64,000 nucleotides of DNA from Alphaproteobacteria bacterium (GTDB lineage Bacteria; Pseudomonadota; Alphaproteobacteria; Rhodobacterales; Rhodobacteraceae). Within the stretch, counting starts at the first letter, position 1. Each line of letters begins with the position of its first letter. Location: positions 32,179-96,178 of the forward strand of contig JAJRPO010000058.1 in the NCBI GenBank assembly GCA_024280735.1. Direction: 5' to 3'. The position numbers were made by a program, and so were the translations under genes. The notes below the pieces were generated by a model, which worked only from the letters and a program-made list of their open reading frames with translations, did no database searches and was not told the origin of the DNA. Positions 34,713-44,757 of this stretch are shown piece by piece.

Positions 34713-36155
34713 ATGATCCTGCAACAGTTCCAGCAAGCCCTGAAAATCGGCGATATTACTGAATTTCTCGCCAAGGGATTAATCGGCGAAGGAATGGAAA
34801 TCCAGACGGCCAAAGGCCCGCAAAAACTGGTCTATGCGGATTATACGGCATCAGGGCGGGCTTTGCAGCAAGTGGAGGATTTTGTCAGCGAGAAAGTCTT
34901 GCCCTATTATGCCAACAGCCACACAGAGGCATCATTTTGTGGGGCATATATGACGGGCTTGCGGGAGGAAGCCCGAGGCGTTGTTGCGGATTTGACCAAT
35001 GCAGGGGAGGGTTGCACGGTCATTTTCTCTGGTTCGGGCGCAACATCCGCGATCAACCGGCTGGTGGCGCTAAGCGGCATTGCCGAGTTTGTGGGCAGGC
35101 CCAAGCCTCCTGTGGTCTTTGTTGGGCCGTATGAGCATCACTCGAATATCCTGCCATGGCGCGAGAGTGGGGCCTTGGTGATAGAGATTGACGAGGCGGC
35201 AGCGGGTGGCCCTGATCTGGATGATTTATTGGCGCAGTTAACCAAGTTCGCAGATCATCCGCTGTTGATCGGGGCATTTTCTGCGGCGTCTAATGTGACG
35301 GGGATTGTGACGGATACGGATGCGGTGACGGCGATCCTCAAGAACAACAATGCACTGGCGTTTTGGGATTATGCCGGTGGCGCGCCCTATCTGTCGATTG
35401 ATATGAACCCCGGTGCGGGTTTGGAAAAGGACGCCGTATTTCTGTCACCGCATAAATTTCCCGGCGGGCCGGGGGCGTCTGGCCTGTTGATCCTGCGGGA
35501 TTCAATGGTGCGCGTGCAAAAGCCGACTTGGCCGGGCGGTGGTTCGGTGTCTTATGTGTCGCCTTGGGCGCATGACTATCTGGACAGTTTGATTGAGCGC
35601 GAGGAAGCGGGAACTCCCAATATCATCGGCGATATTCGGGCCGCCTTGGTGATGCTGATTCAGGACGCTGTGGGCACAAAAGCCATCTTGCAGCGCGATG
35701 CGGTGTTGAGTGCGCGGGCCGAGCAGGTTTGGCGGAAAAATCCACGGATTCAATTACTGGGGGATGGTATCGCGAACCGCCTTCCGATCTTCTCGTTTTT
35801 GGTGCGGGATGCGAAAGGCGGCTTTATCCATCACCAGTTGTTCACCCGTATGCTCAGCGATCACACAGGGGTTCAGGTGCGCGGCGGCTGTGTGTGTGCG
35901 GGGCCTTACGGGCATCGGCTGTTGCAGGTGGACCGTGCGCAATCCGAGGAAATCCGCGCCAAGGTTCTGGCAGGACAAGAGGTTGCGAAACCGGGCTGGG
36001 TGCGCCTGAACTTTAACTATCTAATGAGTGACGAGACGGCGGATTTTATCATTGAGGCCGTGGATCGTTTGGCCCGTCAAGCGCCGGAACTGGCGCGTGA
36101 ATATGCGAACGCTGCTGCCCACGCCTTGCAATTTGACGAAGGCGCAGTTGAATAA
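34713..36155 (+). CDS. class V aminotransferase (cysteine desulfurase-like)
   Basis: A 480-residue PLP enzyme of the SufS/CsdA fold group. It shows the histidine stacking region GPYEHHSNILPWRES, the aspartate in WDYAGGAPY, and the PLP lysine in LSPHKFPGG. A cysteine-rich loop VRGGCVCAGPYGHRLL sits where SufS-type desulfurases carry their catalytic cysteine. It may release sulfur from cysteine or act on another amino acid; it is longer than SufS (about 410). GAGGCG precedes the ATG. Divergent from an Lrp regulator. Confidence 0.8.
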   Translation: MILQQFQQALKIGDITEFLAKGLIGEGMEIQTAKGPQKLVYADYTASGRALQQVEDFVSEKVLPYYANSHTEASFCGAYMTGLREEARGVVADLTNAGEGCTVIFSGSGATSAINRLVALSGIAEFVGRPKPPVVFVGPYEHHSNILPWRESGALVIEIDEAAAGGPDLDDLLAQLTKFADHPLLIGAFSAASNVTGIVTDTDAVTAILKNNNALAFWDYAGGAPYLSIDMNPGAGLEKDAVFLSPHKFPGGPGASGLLILRDSMVRVQKPTWPGGGSVSYVSPWAHDYLDSLIEREEAGTPNIIGDIRAALVMLIQDAVGTKAILQRDAVLSARAEQVWRKNPRIQLLGDGIANRLPIFSFLVRDAKGGFIHHQLFTRMLSDHTGVQVRGGCVCAGPYGHRLLQVDRAQSEEIRAKVLAGQEVAKPGWVRLNFNYLMSDETADFIIEAVDRLARQAPELAREYANAAAHALQFDEGAVE

Positions 36156-36161
36156 TCGTCC

Positions 36162-38411
36162 CTAACCCTGCTTGTCGAGCCATGCCTGCATGGTTTTGCG
36201 TACCGATTGGTCGCCAGAGACCCTTGCCGCATCAATAACAACGCGCGCCTCTGACAGATCAATCGAGCGCAGGGCGTTTTTGACGGGACCAATGGAGGAG
36301 GGGCGCATCGACATGGTGCGCAGGCCCATGGCGGCGAAACACAGGGCCTCTAGCGGTTTACCCGCATCCTCGCCGCAAAAACTGACGGGGGTGCCCAATT
36401 CAAAACAGCGTTTGCAGATCAATTCCAGAAAGGTCAGAAAGCTGACGTTCAGGGTGTCATAGCGGCTACGCACCCGTTCATTTTCCCGGTCGGCCGCAAA
36501 GAAAAACTGTTTTAGGTCGTTGCCGCCAATGGAAATAAAATCAGTCATTTCAAAGAACTGGTTTGGCGCAAAGGCAAGGGAAGGGGTTTCCAACATGGCC
36601 CCGACCTTTAACTCGGAGGGCACACGGTGGCCCAGTCGTTGCTCGTTTGCGTAAACTTTGTCGAGCATCGCCTTGGCCTGCTGGAATTCTTCGAACTGGG
36701 CCACAAACGGGAACATAATCCGCATTGGCCGGCCCTTGGAGGCGCGCAGCAGCGCTTGTAATTGCATCGTCATGACGCCTTTACGCTCGAGTCCGACCCG
36801 AATGGCGCGCCACCCCATGGCGGGGTTCGGTTCGTCCTCAGGGCGCAGGTAGGGCAGCACTTTGTCAGAGCCGATATCAAGCGTGCGAAAGGTAACAGGC
36901 TTGCCGTCAGCCGCATCAAAAACGCGCTCGTACAGTTCTGCCAATTCATCCCGTGTGGGCATTTTGTTGCGCACGAGGAACTGCAACTCGGTGCGAAACA
37001 GGCCAACACCTTCGGCACCGGAATTGCCCAAACTGGGCAAATCCGCCATCAGCCCGGCGTTCATCAGCATTTCGATGCGGACACCGTCGCGGGTTTGGGC
37101 CGGTTTATCTTTGATGGTAGCAAAGCGCTCTTTGGCTTGATTCGCCATGGCGATTTTTTCGCGGTAGGCGGCGGCGACGGAGTCGTCCGGGCGCAAATGG
37201 GCAATCCCCTGATCGCCGTCCACCAAAATAATATCCCCGTTCAGGGATTCTACGGTAATCTTTTCCGCGTGGACCACCATCGGGATCGCCCAAGCGCGGG
37301 CAATGATTGCCGCGTGTGACCCGACGGAGCCTTGTTCCAGCACAATACCGGCCAGCCCTTTGCCATATTCCAACAATTCACCCGGCCCGATGTTGCGCGC
37401 CACCAGCACTGCATTTTCGGGCAACGCCTCGCCTGCCTGCCGCCCTTGCCCTGTCAGTTGGCGCAACAGGCGGTTTGACAGATCATCAAGGTCGTGCAGT
37501 CGTTCGCGCAAGTAGGGATCAGGCACACGGGCCATGCGGGCACGGGTGGCGGATTGTTCTTTTTCGACGGCAACCTCGGCTGCCAAGCCGCTGTCGATGT
37601 TCGCCTCCAATCGCCGCATCCAGCCCTTGGAATTGGCGAACATCCGGTAGGCTTCCATCACATCGCGCTGCTCGTCATTTGCAGGGGCTGCCTTATTGGC
37701 GGACAGCAGATCGTTGATCGAAATGCGCAATTGGTCCATTGCTGTATTCAAGCGGGTTTTTTCAGCTTCAGGATCATCTGCAACGGGGTTTGTGATAACG
37801 ATTTGCGGGTCATGCAGCAGCACAACGCCTTGGGCCGCACCCTCTTGAACTGCGCCGCCTTTGAACATCAATGCGCGTTTGTGTGGCGCGGTCATCGCCT
37901 CGCCGTCACCGATGAAAGCCCCGAGTTCTTTCATCTCGGCGATCAGCATCGCGACGATTTCCAGCGCGTAAACCTCATCCTCGGAAAACTTGCGTTTCTC
38001 AAGGCTCTGCACAACCAAGACGCCCAGTACCTCGCCCAGCCGTTGAATCGGCACACCAAGCAGCGAAGAATAGCGTTCCTCGCCGGTTTCCGGCATGTAA
38101 CGAAAGCCCTTGGTGTTGGGGGCATCTTCGGCGTTGATTGGCGTGGCTTCTTTTGCAACACGACCCACCAGCCCCTCGCCGTAGCGCATGCGGGTTTGGT
38201 GAACCGAGGCCTTTTCCAGCCCTTCCGTGGCGCAGAGTTCCAGCGTTTGGCGATCGCGGCGCAAATAGATTGAGCAAACTTGCGTGCCCAGACTCTCGGA
38301 AACCAACTGGGTAATGTGATCCAGTCGCGCCTGTCCATCGCCATCCTCTGCCAGCGTATCACGCAGGTTCGTCAGGAGCTTTCTACTGTCTTGTCCAGTC
38401 AGTTGTGCCAT
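36162..38411 (-). CDS. ptsP: phosphoenolpyruvate-protein phosphotransferase PtsP (enzyme I-Ntr)
   Basis: A 749-residue enzyme I of the nitrogen PTS. An N-terminal GAF domain (about 20-165) is followed by the PTS EI domains: the phospho-histidine in GSVGSHAAIIARAWAIP, and the PEP-binding barrel with FRTELQFLVRNKMPT, GSDKVLPYL and SFCGEDAG. It passes phosphate from PEP to NPr, linking carbon and nitrogen state to regulation. It lies 9 bases after lysC, a pairing seen in many alphaproteobacteria, so the two are cotranscribed. Confidence 0.95.
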   Translation of the reverse strand: MAQLTGQDSRKLLTNLRDTLAEDGDGQARLDHITQLVSESLGTQVCSIYLRRDRQTLELCATEGLEKASVHQTRMRYGEGLVGRVAKEATPINAEDAPNTKGFRYMPETGEERYSSLLGVPIQRLGEVLGVLVVQSLEKRKFSEDEVYALEIVAMLIAEMKELGAFIGDGEAMTAPHKRALMFKGGAVQEGAAQGVVLLHDPQIVITNPVADDPEAEKTRLNTAMDQLRISINDLLSANKAAPANDEQRDVMEAYRMFANSKGWMRRLEANIDSGLAAEVAVEKEQSATRARMARVPDPYLRERLHDLDDLSNRLLRQLTGQGRQAGEALPENAVLVARNIGPGELLEYGKGLAGIVLEQGSVGSHAAIIARAWAIPMVVHAEKITVESLNGDIILVDGDQGIAHLRPDDSVAAAYREKIAMANQAKERFATIKDKPAQTRDGVRIEMLMNAGLMADLPSLGNSGAEGVGLFRTELQFLVRNKMPTRDELAELYERVFDAADGKPVTFRTLDIGSDKVLPYLRPEDEPNPAMGWRAIRVGLERKGVMTMQLQALLRASKGRPMRIMFPFVAQFEEFQQAKAMLDKVYANEQRLGHRVPSELKVGAMLETPSLAFAPNQFFEMTDFISIGGNDLKQFFFAADRENERVRSRYDTLNVSFLTFLELICKRCFELGTPVSFCGEDAGKPLEALCFAAMGLRTMSMRPSSIGPVKNALRSIDLSEARVVIDAARVSGDQSVRKTMQAWLDKQG

Positions 38412-38420
38412 GTGGTCCGT

Positions 38421-39662
38421 CTAGGTTGCATGTTCCAGTTCGAACTCATCATGCAACGCCCTGACCGCCAATTCCATATATTTCCGGTCCACCAGCACAG
38501 ATATTTTGATTTCTGATGTTGTGATGACCTTAATGTTGACGCCCTCGCGGGACAAAACATCGAACATTTGTTTGGCCACACCTACATGGGAACGCATGCC
38601 GATACCGACAACGGACACTTTGGCCACGTCTTTGTCAGAGACCAAACCATGATAATTAATTTCGCCGCTGTCCTTGGCACCATTCAACGCCTTTTCGGCG
38701 CGCAGCACCTGATCAACAGGGCAAGAGAAGGTCATATCGGTGCGCCCTTCCTCGGAAATATTCTGCACAATCATATCCACGTTGATGCCCGCATCGGCCA
38801 GAGGCCCGAAAATGGCGGCAGCAATACCGGGGCGGTCGGCAACCGATACAAGGGTCATTTTTGCCTCGTCGCGGACAAAAGCGACTCCGTTTACAACGTT
38901 GTTTTCCATGATTTCTTCCTCGTCGCACACCAGTGTTCCGGCGTTCATTGATATGTCATCGTCAAAAGAGCTGAGCACGCGCAAGGGTACCTTAAAGCGC
39001 ATTGCCAGTTCAACTGAGCGGGTTTGCAAAACCTTGGCCCCCAGCGAGGCCAGTTCCAGCATTTCTTCGTAAGAGATCTTTTTCAGCTTGGAGGCGTTGG
39101 AAACGATGCGTGGATCGGTGGTGTAAATACCGTCCACATCGGTATAAATATCGCAGCGCACAGCGTCGAAAGCAGCAGCAAAGGCCACAGCCGTAGTATC
39201 AGAGCCACCGCGCCCCAAAGTAGTGATGCGGCCATCATCGGCAATCCCTTGAAAGCCGGCAACGACAGCAACTTTCATGCCCTCAGCAAATTTGGCATCG
39301 AGATTTTCGGTTGGAATTTCCTCAATCCGCGCGGCTCCGTGGGCGGAGGTGGTTTTCAACGGCACTTGCCAGCCTTGCCAACTGCGCGCGGGCACGCCGA
39401 TTTGCTGCAAGGTCAGCGCCATCAGTCCAGCAGTGACATTTTCGCCAGATGAGACAACGGCATCATATTCACGCGCATCGTACAGCGGTGCAGTTTCCTG
39501 CACCCAGCCAACCATTTCATTGGTTTTGCCGGACATGGCTGAGACGATGACAATCACCTCAAAGCCGTTGTCGACCTCTTGCTTTACTTTATGGGCGGCA
39601 TTTTTGATCCGGTCCAGATCGGCCACGGAAGTACCACCAAATTTCATTACCAAGCGGGGCAT
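38421..39662 (-). CDS. lysC: aspartate kinase
   Basis: A 413-residue monofunctional aspartokinase catalysing the first step toward lysine, threonine and methionine. It starts with the family motif LVMKFGGTSVADLDRI, has the GRGGSDTTAVA nucleotide site, and ends with two ACT domains (VSVADRPGIAAAIFGPLADAGINVD and VVGIGMRSHVGVAKQMFDVL) for feedback inhibition. It is the first gene of a two-gene operon with ptsP. Confidence 0.96.
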   Translation of the reverse strand: MPRLVMKFGGTSVADLDRIKNAAHKVKQEVDNGFEVIVIVSAMSGKTNEMVGWVQETAPLYDAREYDAVVSSGENVTAGLMALTLQQIGVPARSWQGWQVPLKTTSAHGAARIEEIPTENLDAKFAEGMKVAVVAGFQGIADDGRITTLGRGGSDTTAVAFAAAFDAVRCDIYTDVDGIYTTDPRIVSNASKLKKISYEEMLELASLGAKVLQTRSVELAMRFKVPLRVLSSFDDDISMNAGTLVCDEEEIMENNVVNGVAFVRDEAKMTLVSVADRPGIAAAIFGPLADAGINVDMIVQNISEEGRTDMTFSCPVDQVLRAEKALNGAKDSGEINYHGLVSDKDVAKVSVVGIGMRSHVGVAKQMFDVLSREGVNIKVITTSEIKISVLVDRKYMELAVRALHDEFELEHAT

Positions 39663-39740
39663 TATATCGCCTTCAAGTCACATTTTCAGTTCGGCAACCT
39701 CTTAGCGATGAATGGGCGGCGGGGCAAGTGATAGGCGCGA

Positions 39741-40720
39741 TTACTGGTCTATCCAATCACATATTTGCTGTGCCGTTTTTGGGTGTGCAAGATAGCCAAA
39801 GATTTTATGTGGATCACTTTTGCCGTCTTGCACATAGCAATTGTAGACACCGCGATAGATGTCCTTGATTGCGACATTGCCGTGGAAATCCGATTTCATC
39901 GCCTTGAAATCATCTGCGGCAGTGGCGTCATGGGCAATGAAATCATCTTTGGCCGAAATATTAACCCAGTCCCTGACAATTCCTTTTGGGTGTTTATCTT
40001 TGCCTCTTTCTTTGCGATCGAAAAGGTTTTCTCGCACCCCGGCCTCGCCTAAAGGGGAGCCAATTGTCAGCCATAGATTGACCATCGGATCATAGGCGCG
40101 GACATGGGCATATTCGCTCATGTGGGAAAACTTCCATAATACATCATAGGCCACGATTGCCCCCATGGAATGGCAGATCAGGCAGATATCGTCCTGGTCT
40201 TTGAAGGCTTGTGTTAATGGGGTTTGCAGGCGGGTTCGAATCTTTGAGCCTGTTGTGTGGGTCATCAAATACAGCCCCATATCGCGTGTTCCCTTTTTGA
40301 TTACAGCCTCGTTAAGGGTCCGAGCGCTGACCAGCGACGCAATGGTCGAGACCATTCGTAAAGCATCGTCCAAAAAACGAGAGTCTTTGTATTTCCGTAT
40401 TATTTTGCTGTAAGCCTGCTTGGAGAAATTCGGCATTTGCGCCAATCTCTCTATGGCCTCTTTATACCCTAGATTGGGCAGACAAGCAGAGTTCCCGTTG
40501 TCGGGTCGTTCGCCGATAGCTTATCTCCGCCTAAAATATCATTGTTAACATCGCCATAATAGGCAAAAGTCAGTTTGACATCGCCAGTTTCAATCAGTTT
40601 GGCCTTGGTGCTGTCTATCCGGTTAAGGCCCTGTAGTAGCGATACCTTTTGTAAGTCCTGATAGGGCGCTTGTGCTGGTTTGGTGTTCCTGCCGTGGATT
40701 AAAATGATGTGTTTGGCCAT
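39741..40720 (-). pseudogene. alpha/beta-hydrolase (esterase/lipase-like), single-base frameshift
   Basis: The first frame (40720 to 40469) starts AKHIILIHGRNTKP and runs to DPTTG, then ends early at a stop. The next frame continues SACLPNLGYKEAIERLAQMPNFS... and holds the nucleophile elbow CHSMG in ICLICHSMGAIVAYDVL. Adding one base at the C-run 40494-40496 (GGG on the coding strand) joins them as DPTTGNSACLPNLG, giving 981 bases, 326 codons plus stop. The combined protein is a serine-hydrolase-like alpha/beta-hydrolase. Either a true inactivation, or an error in sequence at a short homopolymer. Confidence 0.7.
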
Positions 40721-40782
40721 AATTGCCTCCTGTCAAAATGATTCTACTATAGCGCTAGTATAGCCATTTTTTGGGAAACAGT

Positions 40783-41205
40783 CTAATGCGTCCGCTTGTT
40801 TCCCCAGGGCAGGGGGGCCACATCGATCCCGTCTTCAATCAGCGCCTTGGCCTCCTCCGGCTTGGCCTGCCCGTAGATCGAGCGTTCCGGTGCATCTCCG
40901 TCGTGGATGGCACGGGCCTCAACGGCGAAATTATCGCCGACGTTTTCAGAGTTTTCTTCTATTTGTTTGCGTATTTCGGTCAGGGCTTGTTCCGCCGGGG
41001 ATGCGGGGGCGGACAATGGCCCTGCCTTGTCCGACTTGCGTGCCGTGCGCACTTGCGGGGCCATGATTGCCTTTTCCACACCCAATGCGCCACAGACGGA
41101 ACAGGTTACCAATCCAGCAGCCATTAGCTTGTCGTAAGCATCTGCCGATTGGAACCAACTGTCGAAACTGTGGCCGTCTGCACATTTGAGGGTGTAGCAA
41201 ATCAT
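40783..41205 (-). CDS. DUF1178 family protein
   Basis: A 140-residue protein of the DUF1178 family. The N-terminus MICYTLKCADGHSFDSWFQSA is diagnostic and is followed by a CSVCG pair; C7, C35 and C38 could bind zinc. The C-terminus EEAKALIEDGIDVAPLPWG is also conserved. Function unknown. It stands alone on the minus strand. Confidence 0.88.
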   Translation of the reverse strand: MICYTLKCADGHSFDSWFQSADAYDKLMAAGLVTCSVCGALGVEKAIMAPQVRTARKSDKAGPLSAPASPAEQALTEIRKQIEENSENVGDNFAVEARAIHDGDAPERSIYGQAKPEEAKALIEDGIDVAPLPWGNKRTH

Positions 41206-41359
41206 TGTGCAATCCTATTTAACCGCAATAGAGCATCTCGCCTTTAACATGAGCTAGTATATCACCAAAAACCTGAGAGCGCCAAGGGCGCGGCAAGGAT
41301 TTGATGATGCAGGTTTTAGGCGAGGTGCTTTAGATTAAACAAGCATTTCGGTATTTCAC

Positions 41360-41935
41360 CTAACGCCGACGATCACGCCGTGCAGACATAGGTTGAAAGG
41401 CTACCGCATTGTGGGCCTCGCAATAGGGTTTACCTTGCATCACGCCAAGACCGCAGAACCAGAATTCATCCGTCGCCGGATCGCCAATTGGCCACTTGCA
41501 TGTCCGTTCGGTCAATTCCATCAAGGTCAGTTTCTTGGCCTTTTTTTCGATCACAGCAACATTGGCCAGGGCTTCCTGGCTGATTTCATTGGTGGACGGC
41601 TGTGGCGGCAAAGGTTTGCCCGCGGTAATAATTGGCTTGCGTGGCGGAATGCTGAGCGCGCGTGCAACAGCCGTGGTATTTGATATCGGTTCGATCGTCT
41701 TTGGCGCAGCGGCCACTACCTTGGATTTTGCCTTAGGCTTTACGGCCTCTTTGGCGGCGGCTTTTTCTTTGGTTGCTTTGGCGGGGGTCGCACGATTGGA
41801 CAGGCCTAAACGATGCACCTTGCCAATGACGGCATTTCGCGTCACGCCGCCCAATTCCTTGGCGATCTGGCTGGCACTCCGGCCCTCGCCCCACATGTTT
41901 TTCAGCAGCTCTACACGCTCATCTGTCCACGACAT
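41360..41935 (-). CDS. gcrA: GcrA cell cycle regulator
   Basis: A 191-residue GcrA protein. The N-terminal DNA-binding domain begins SWTDERVELLKNMWGEGRSA (2-21) and continues IAKELGGVTRNAVIGKVHRLGLSNR. A basic Ala/Lys/Pro linker leads to the C-terminal sigma70-binding region CKWPIGDPATDEFWFCG...YCEAH. GcrA works with RNA polymerase at promoters methylated at GANTC by CcrM. AGGAGAATTCGG fixes the ATG at 41935. Confidence 0.95.
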   Translation of the reverse strand: MSWTDERVELLKNMWGEGRSASQIAKELGGVTRNAVIGKVHRLGLSNRATPAKATKEKAAAKEAVKPKAKSKVVAAAPKTIEPISNTTAVARALSIPPRKPIITAGKPLPPQPSTNEISQEALANVAVIEKKAKKLTLMELTERTCKWPIGDPATDEFWFCGLGVMQGKPYCEAHNAVAFQPMSARRDRRR

Positions 41936-42096
41936 CCGAATTCTCCTAGTATTTACGGCAAACTGCCGAACCCGGGTATTCCCCACCGGAGGGATTTTCT
42001 CTTGACCAGTAACCATTGTAACTGCTGCGTCGGTGGTGACAAGCAGGCATTAGCCGTTTTTATCTTACTACGGGGTTAAATATCACAGGCGATTTG

Positions 42097-44757
42097 TCAG
42101 ACCGGCAGGATTATCCGGAAAAGCGCGCCTTTTTCCGCGGGGATATAGGTCAGCGAGCCATTTAGATTGCGCATGATTTCGCGGCTGATAGGCAGGCCCA
42201 ACCCTGCGCTGCCAGACGAAAAGTCCCCGCTTAGTTTGGAAAATTTCTGGAAAATCAGGTTAATATCACTTTTTGCAATGCCGCTACCATTATCAGAGAC
42301 ATCTATCTCAACTTGATTGGCGTTTCTGCGACAATTGATAGTGATTTCCGGATTCGCCGCATCGCAATATTTCGCAGCGTTAGAGATCAGGTTAATCAGA
42401 ACTTGTGCCAAGCGATCAGGATCGGTGTGCAGGGTGATTTCCTTGCAATCGTCATGATGGTTAAGTTTTGTCTCCCCCTCTCGCAAACGCGCCTCGGAAG
42501 TGATCACAGCGCGCGTAATGAGCTTATCAAGGGCGATGTCTTCAAGGTTGAGTTTGATCTGGCCATTTTCCATAAAACTGAGGTCCAGGATGTCGTCCAA
42601 CAAGCGGGTTAGACGGATGCTTTCGGTATGGATCACCGAGGAGAAGTGTTTCAGTTTGTCCGGTTCCAACTGGTCGCTGTCCCGCAGGATTTCAGAAAAG
42701 GCGCGGATCGACGTCATAGGGGTGCGCAATTCGTGGCTGACCTGGCTGAGAAAGGTGTCTTTCTGCTCGCTCAATTCTGTCAGCTTGAGATTGGCGGCCC
42801 GCAGTTGTTCAGCGGTTTTGGTCAATTCCTCGGATTGGGTTTTCAGGCGGGCGGAATATTCCATGATTTCGGCGGTTTCATCGGCCACGGCGATCATGTC
42901 CTCGACTGACAAGGCCGCGCCGCCGGTGATTTGGCCCAGCATCGCGTGGGCTGTTGCCGCCCCGACGGAACCGGCGAAATCGCGTTCCAGTTTTTCCATA
43001 AAATTGTCAGTCGGGTCCGGCAGGCCACGGGCCTTGCCTTGCTCGGCTGCGGTTTTGTTGAACAGCTTTATCGCCACATCGCGCCCTAAGATACGTTGGG
43101 CCAGCACCAGCAATTCCTCGGGTTCGGCACTGTGGCTTTGGCCACTGCGCGGGGAGAATCGGCCAAATACATTGACAAATTGCACGCTTTGGCGTCGCTC
43201 AATCGGGCGTGGTGTGGTGAGCAAGGAAACTGTTATAAACACCAAGGTATTGACGCCAATTGACCAGCTAACGGCGTGGACCAACGGGTCGTCTATTTGT
43301 AGGCCGAGCAAACCGTAGGGCCGCAGGATTGACAGGCCCAACGGGCCGTTGTCGATCAACGACTGGCTGAGGATGAAGGCGCCGCCAAAACTAGGCAGGA
43401 ACAAAGTATAGGCCCAAAGAGCGAACCCGGATGTGATGCCGGCGATAGCCGCTTTTCGTGTGGCCCCTTGCCAGAAAATCCCCCCCAGAAGGGCCGGCAT
43501 CACCTGCGCCACACCAAGAAACGCGATCAGCCCGATAGAGGCCAGCGCGTCGGTGCCGCCCGTCAATTGGTAATAGAAATATCCCAGTGCCAGAATGCCG
43601 CCGATGCTGATGCGGCGCGCGCGCAGCAGCAACGTGCGCACGTCGTCGCTTTGGGGATTGCGGGCTTTGTTCAGGGTCAGCCACAGGGGCAGGACGATGT
43701 GGTTGGACATCATGGTCGAGAGGGCAATTGCCGCGACAATCACCATGCTGGTGGCCGAGGAAAACCCGCCAAGGAAGGCAAGTGCTGCGAGGCCGGTTTG
43801 CTCTTGTGCCAAGGGGACGGTCATCACGAACAGGTCAGGGTTGGAGCCGGGCGGCAACACGCTTTGGCCTGCAATGGCGATGGGCAACACAAACAGGCTC
43901 ATCAGGAACAGGTATAGGGGGAAGGCCCAACTGGCGGTGGCCAGATGCTTTTCTTGGGCGTTTTCGACGACGACCACCTGAAACATGCGTGGCAGGCAGA
44001 TGATTGCGGTGGAGGACAGGAACATCAGCGTCACCCAGCGCGGGGTGAAGATTTGGCCTCCCTTTATTAGTTCAGGGTCCATCCGTGCAAAGATGTCGTT
44101 CGGGCCGTCCGCCACCCCCCAAACCACGAAGATGCCCACCGACAACAATGCTACCAGTTTGACCACGGCCTCCACCGCGATGGCGGTTACAACGCCGTGG
44201 TGACGCTCGTTTGCATCAAGATTGCGGGTGCCGAAAACGATGGTGAATACAGCAAGGCCCACGGCCACCCAAAAGGCGGTGACAGCGGGGGAGGGGGTTT
44301 GGCCGCTGTCAGCGGTAAAGGCAGCAAAGCTGAGAGTGAGGGATTGCAGTTGCAGGGCTATATAAGGCGTGGTGCCGATCACGGCCATCAACGTGACGAT
44401 CACTGCCAGCGTGTTGGATTTGCCGTAGCGCGAAGAGATCAGATCGGCAATCGAGGTAATCCGCTGGGTGCGCCCGATGCGTATAAGTTTACGCAGCAGC
44501 CACCACCAGCCCATAAAAACAAGGGTAGGGCCAAGATAAATCGCGACGAACTCAAGCCCATTGCGCGCGGCAGAGCCGACAGCGCCGTAGAATGTCCATG
44601 CGGTACAGTAGACCGAAAGGGACAGGGTATAAACGACTGGCGAGCGCAGGAATTTCAGCTTGCCCTCTGCGGCACCGCGCTCGGCGATATAGGCGACGGT
44701 AAACAGGCCGATAACGTAGATCAGACAAATGGTGACGAGCAGGTTTAGCGGCTGCAT
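42097..44757 (-). CDS. SLC5-STAC sensor histidine kinase (CbrA/CrbS-like)
   Basis: An 886-residue membrane sensor kinase. Residues 1 to about 520 form a sodium:solute symporter (SLC5) domain of about 13 helices. A STAC domain follows (about 590-640; LERDFAGSVGAATAHAMLGQ), then a short coiled coil, a HisKA domain with H675 in LSQVSHELRTPMTSI, and an HATPase domain (NLISNAAKY, DNGSGIAK, GSAGLGLPI). There is no PAS domain. Related CrbS kinases control acetyl-CoA synthetase and CbrA controls carbon use; an acs gene lies about 8 kb away here. It is last in a four-gene operon, its ATG overlapping the previous stop by one base. Confidence 0.92.
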   Translation of the reverse strand: MQPLNLLVTICLIYVIGLFTVAYIAERGAAEGKLKFLRSPVVYTLSLSVYCTAWTFYGAVGSAARNGLEFVAIYLGPTLVFMGWWWLLRKLIRIGRTQRITSIADLISSRYGKSNTLAVIVTLMAVIGTTPYIALQLQSLTLSFAAFTADSGQTPSPAVTAFWVAVGLAVFTIVFGTRNLDANERHHGVVTAIAVEAVVKLVALLSVGIFVVWGVADGPNDIFARMDPELIKGGQIFTPRWVTLMFLSSTAIICLPRMFQVVVVENAQEKHLATASWAFPLYLFLMSLFVLPIAIAGQSVLPPGSNPDLFVMTVPLAQEQTGLAALAFLGGFSSATSMVIVAAIALSTMMSNHIVLPLWLTLNKARNPQSDDVRTLLLRARRISIGGILALGYFYYQLTGGTDALASIGLIAFLGVAQVMPALLGGIFWQGATRKAAIAGITSGFALWAYTLFLPSFGGAFILSQSLIDNGPLGLSILRPYGLLGLQIDDPLVHAVSWSIGVNTLVFITVSLLTTPRPIERRQSVQFVNVFGRFSPRSGQSHSAEPEELLVLAQRILGRDVAIKLFNKTAAEQGKARGLPDPTDNFMEKLERDFAGSVGAATAHAMLGQITGGAALSVEDMIAVADETAEIMEYSARLKTQSEELTKTAEQLRAANLKLTELSEQKDTFLSQVSHELRTPMTSIRAFSEILRDSDQLEPDKLKHFSSVIHTESIRLTRLLDDILDLSFMENGQIKLNLEDIALDKLITRAVITSEARLREGETKLNHHDDCKEITLHTDPDRLAQVLINLISNAAKYCDAANPEITINCRRNANQVEIDVSDNGSGIAKSDINLIFQKFSKLSGDFSSGSAGLGLPISREIMRNLNGSLTYIPAEKGALFRIILPV

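Noticed and set aside
40741..40770. TAGCGC-centred palindrome upstream of the frameshifted esterase gene
   Set aside because: Only the AGCGCT core is perfect; the flanks do not match well enough to call an operator.
41954..41966. CGGCA-N3-TGCCG palindrome upstream of gcrA
   Set aside because: Short arms in GC-containing DNA; no second copy in the region and no known link to gcrA control.
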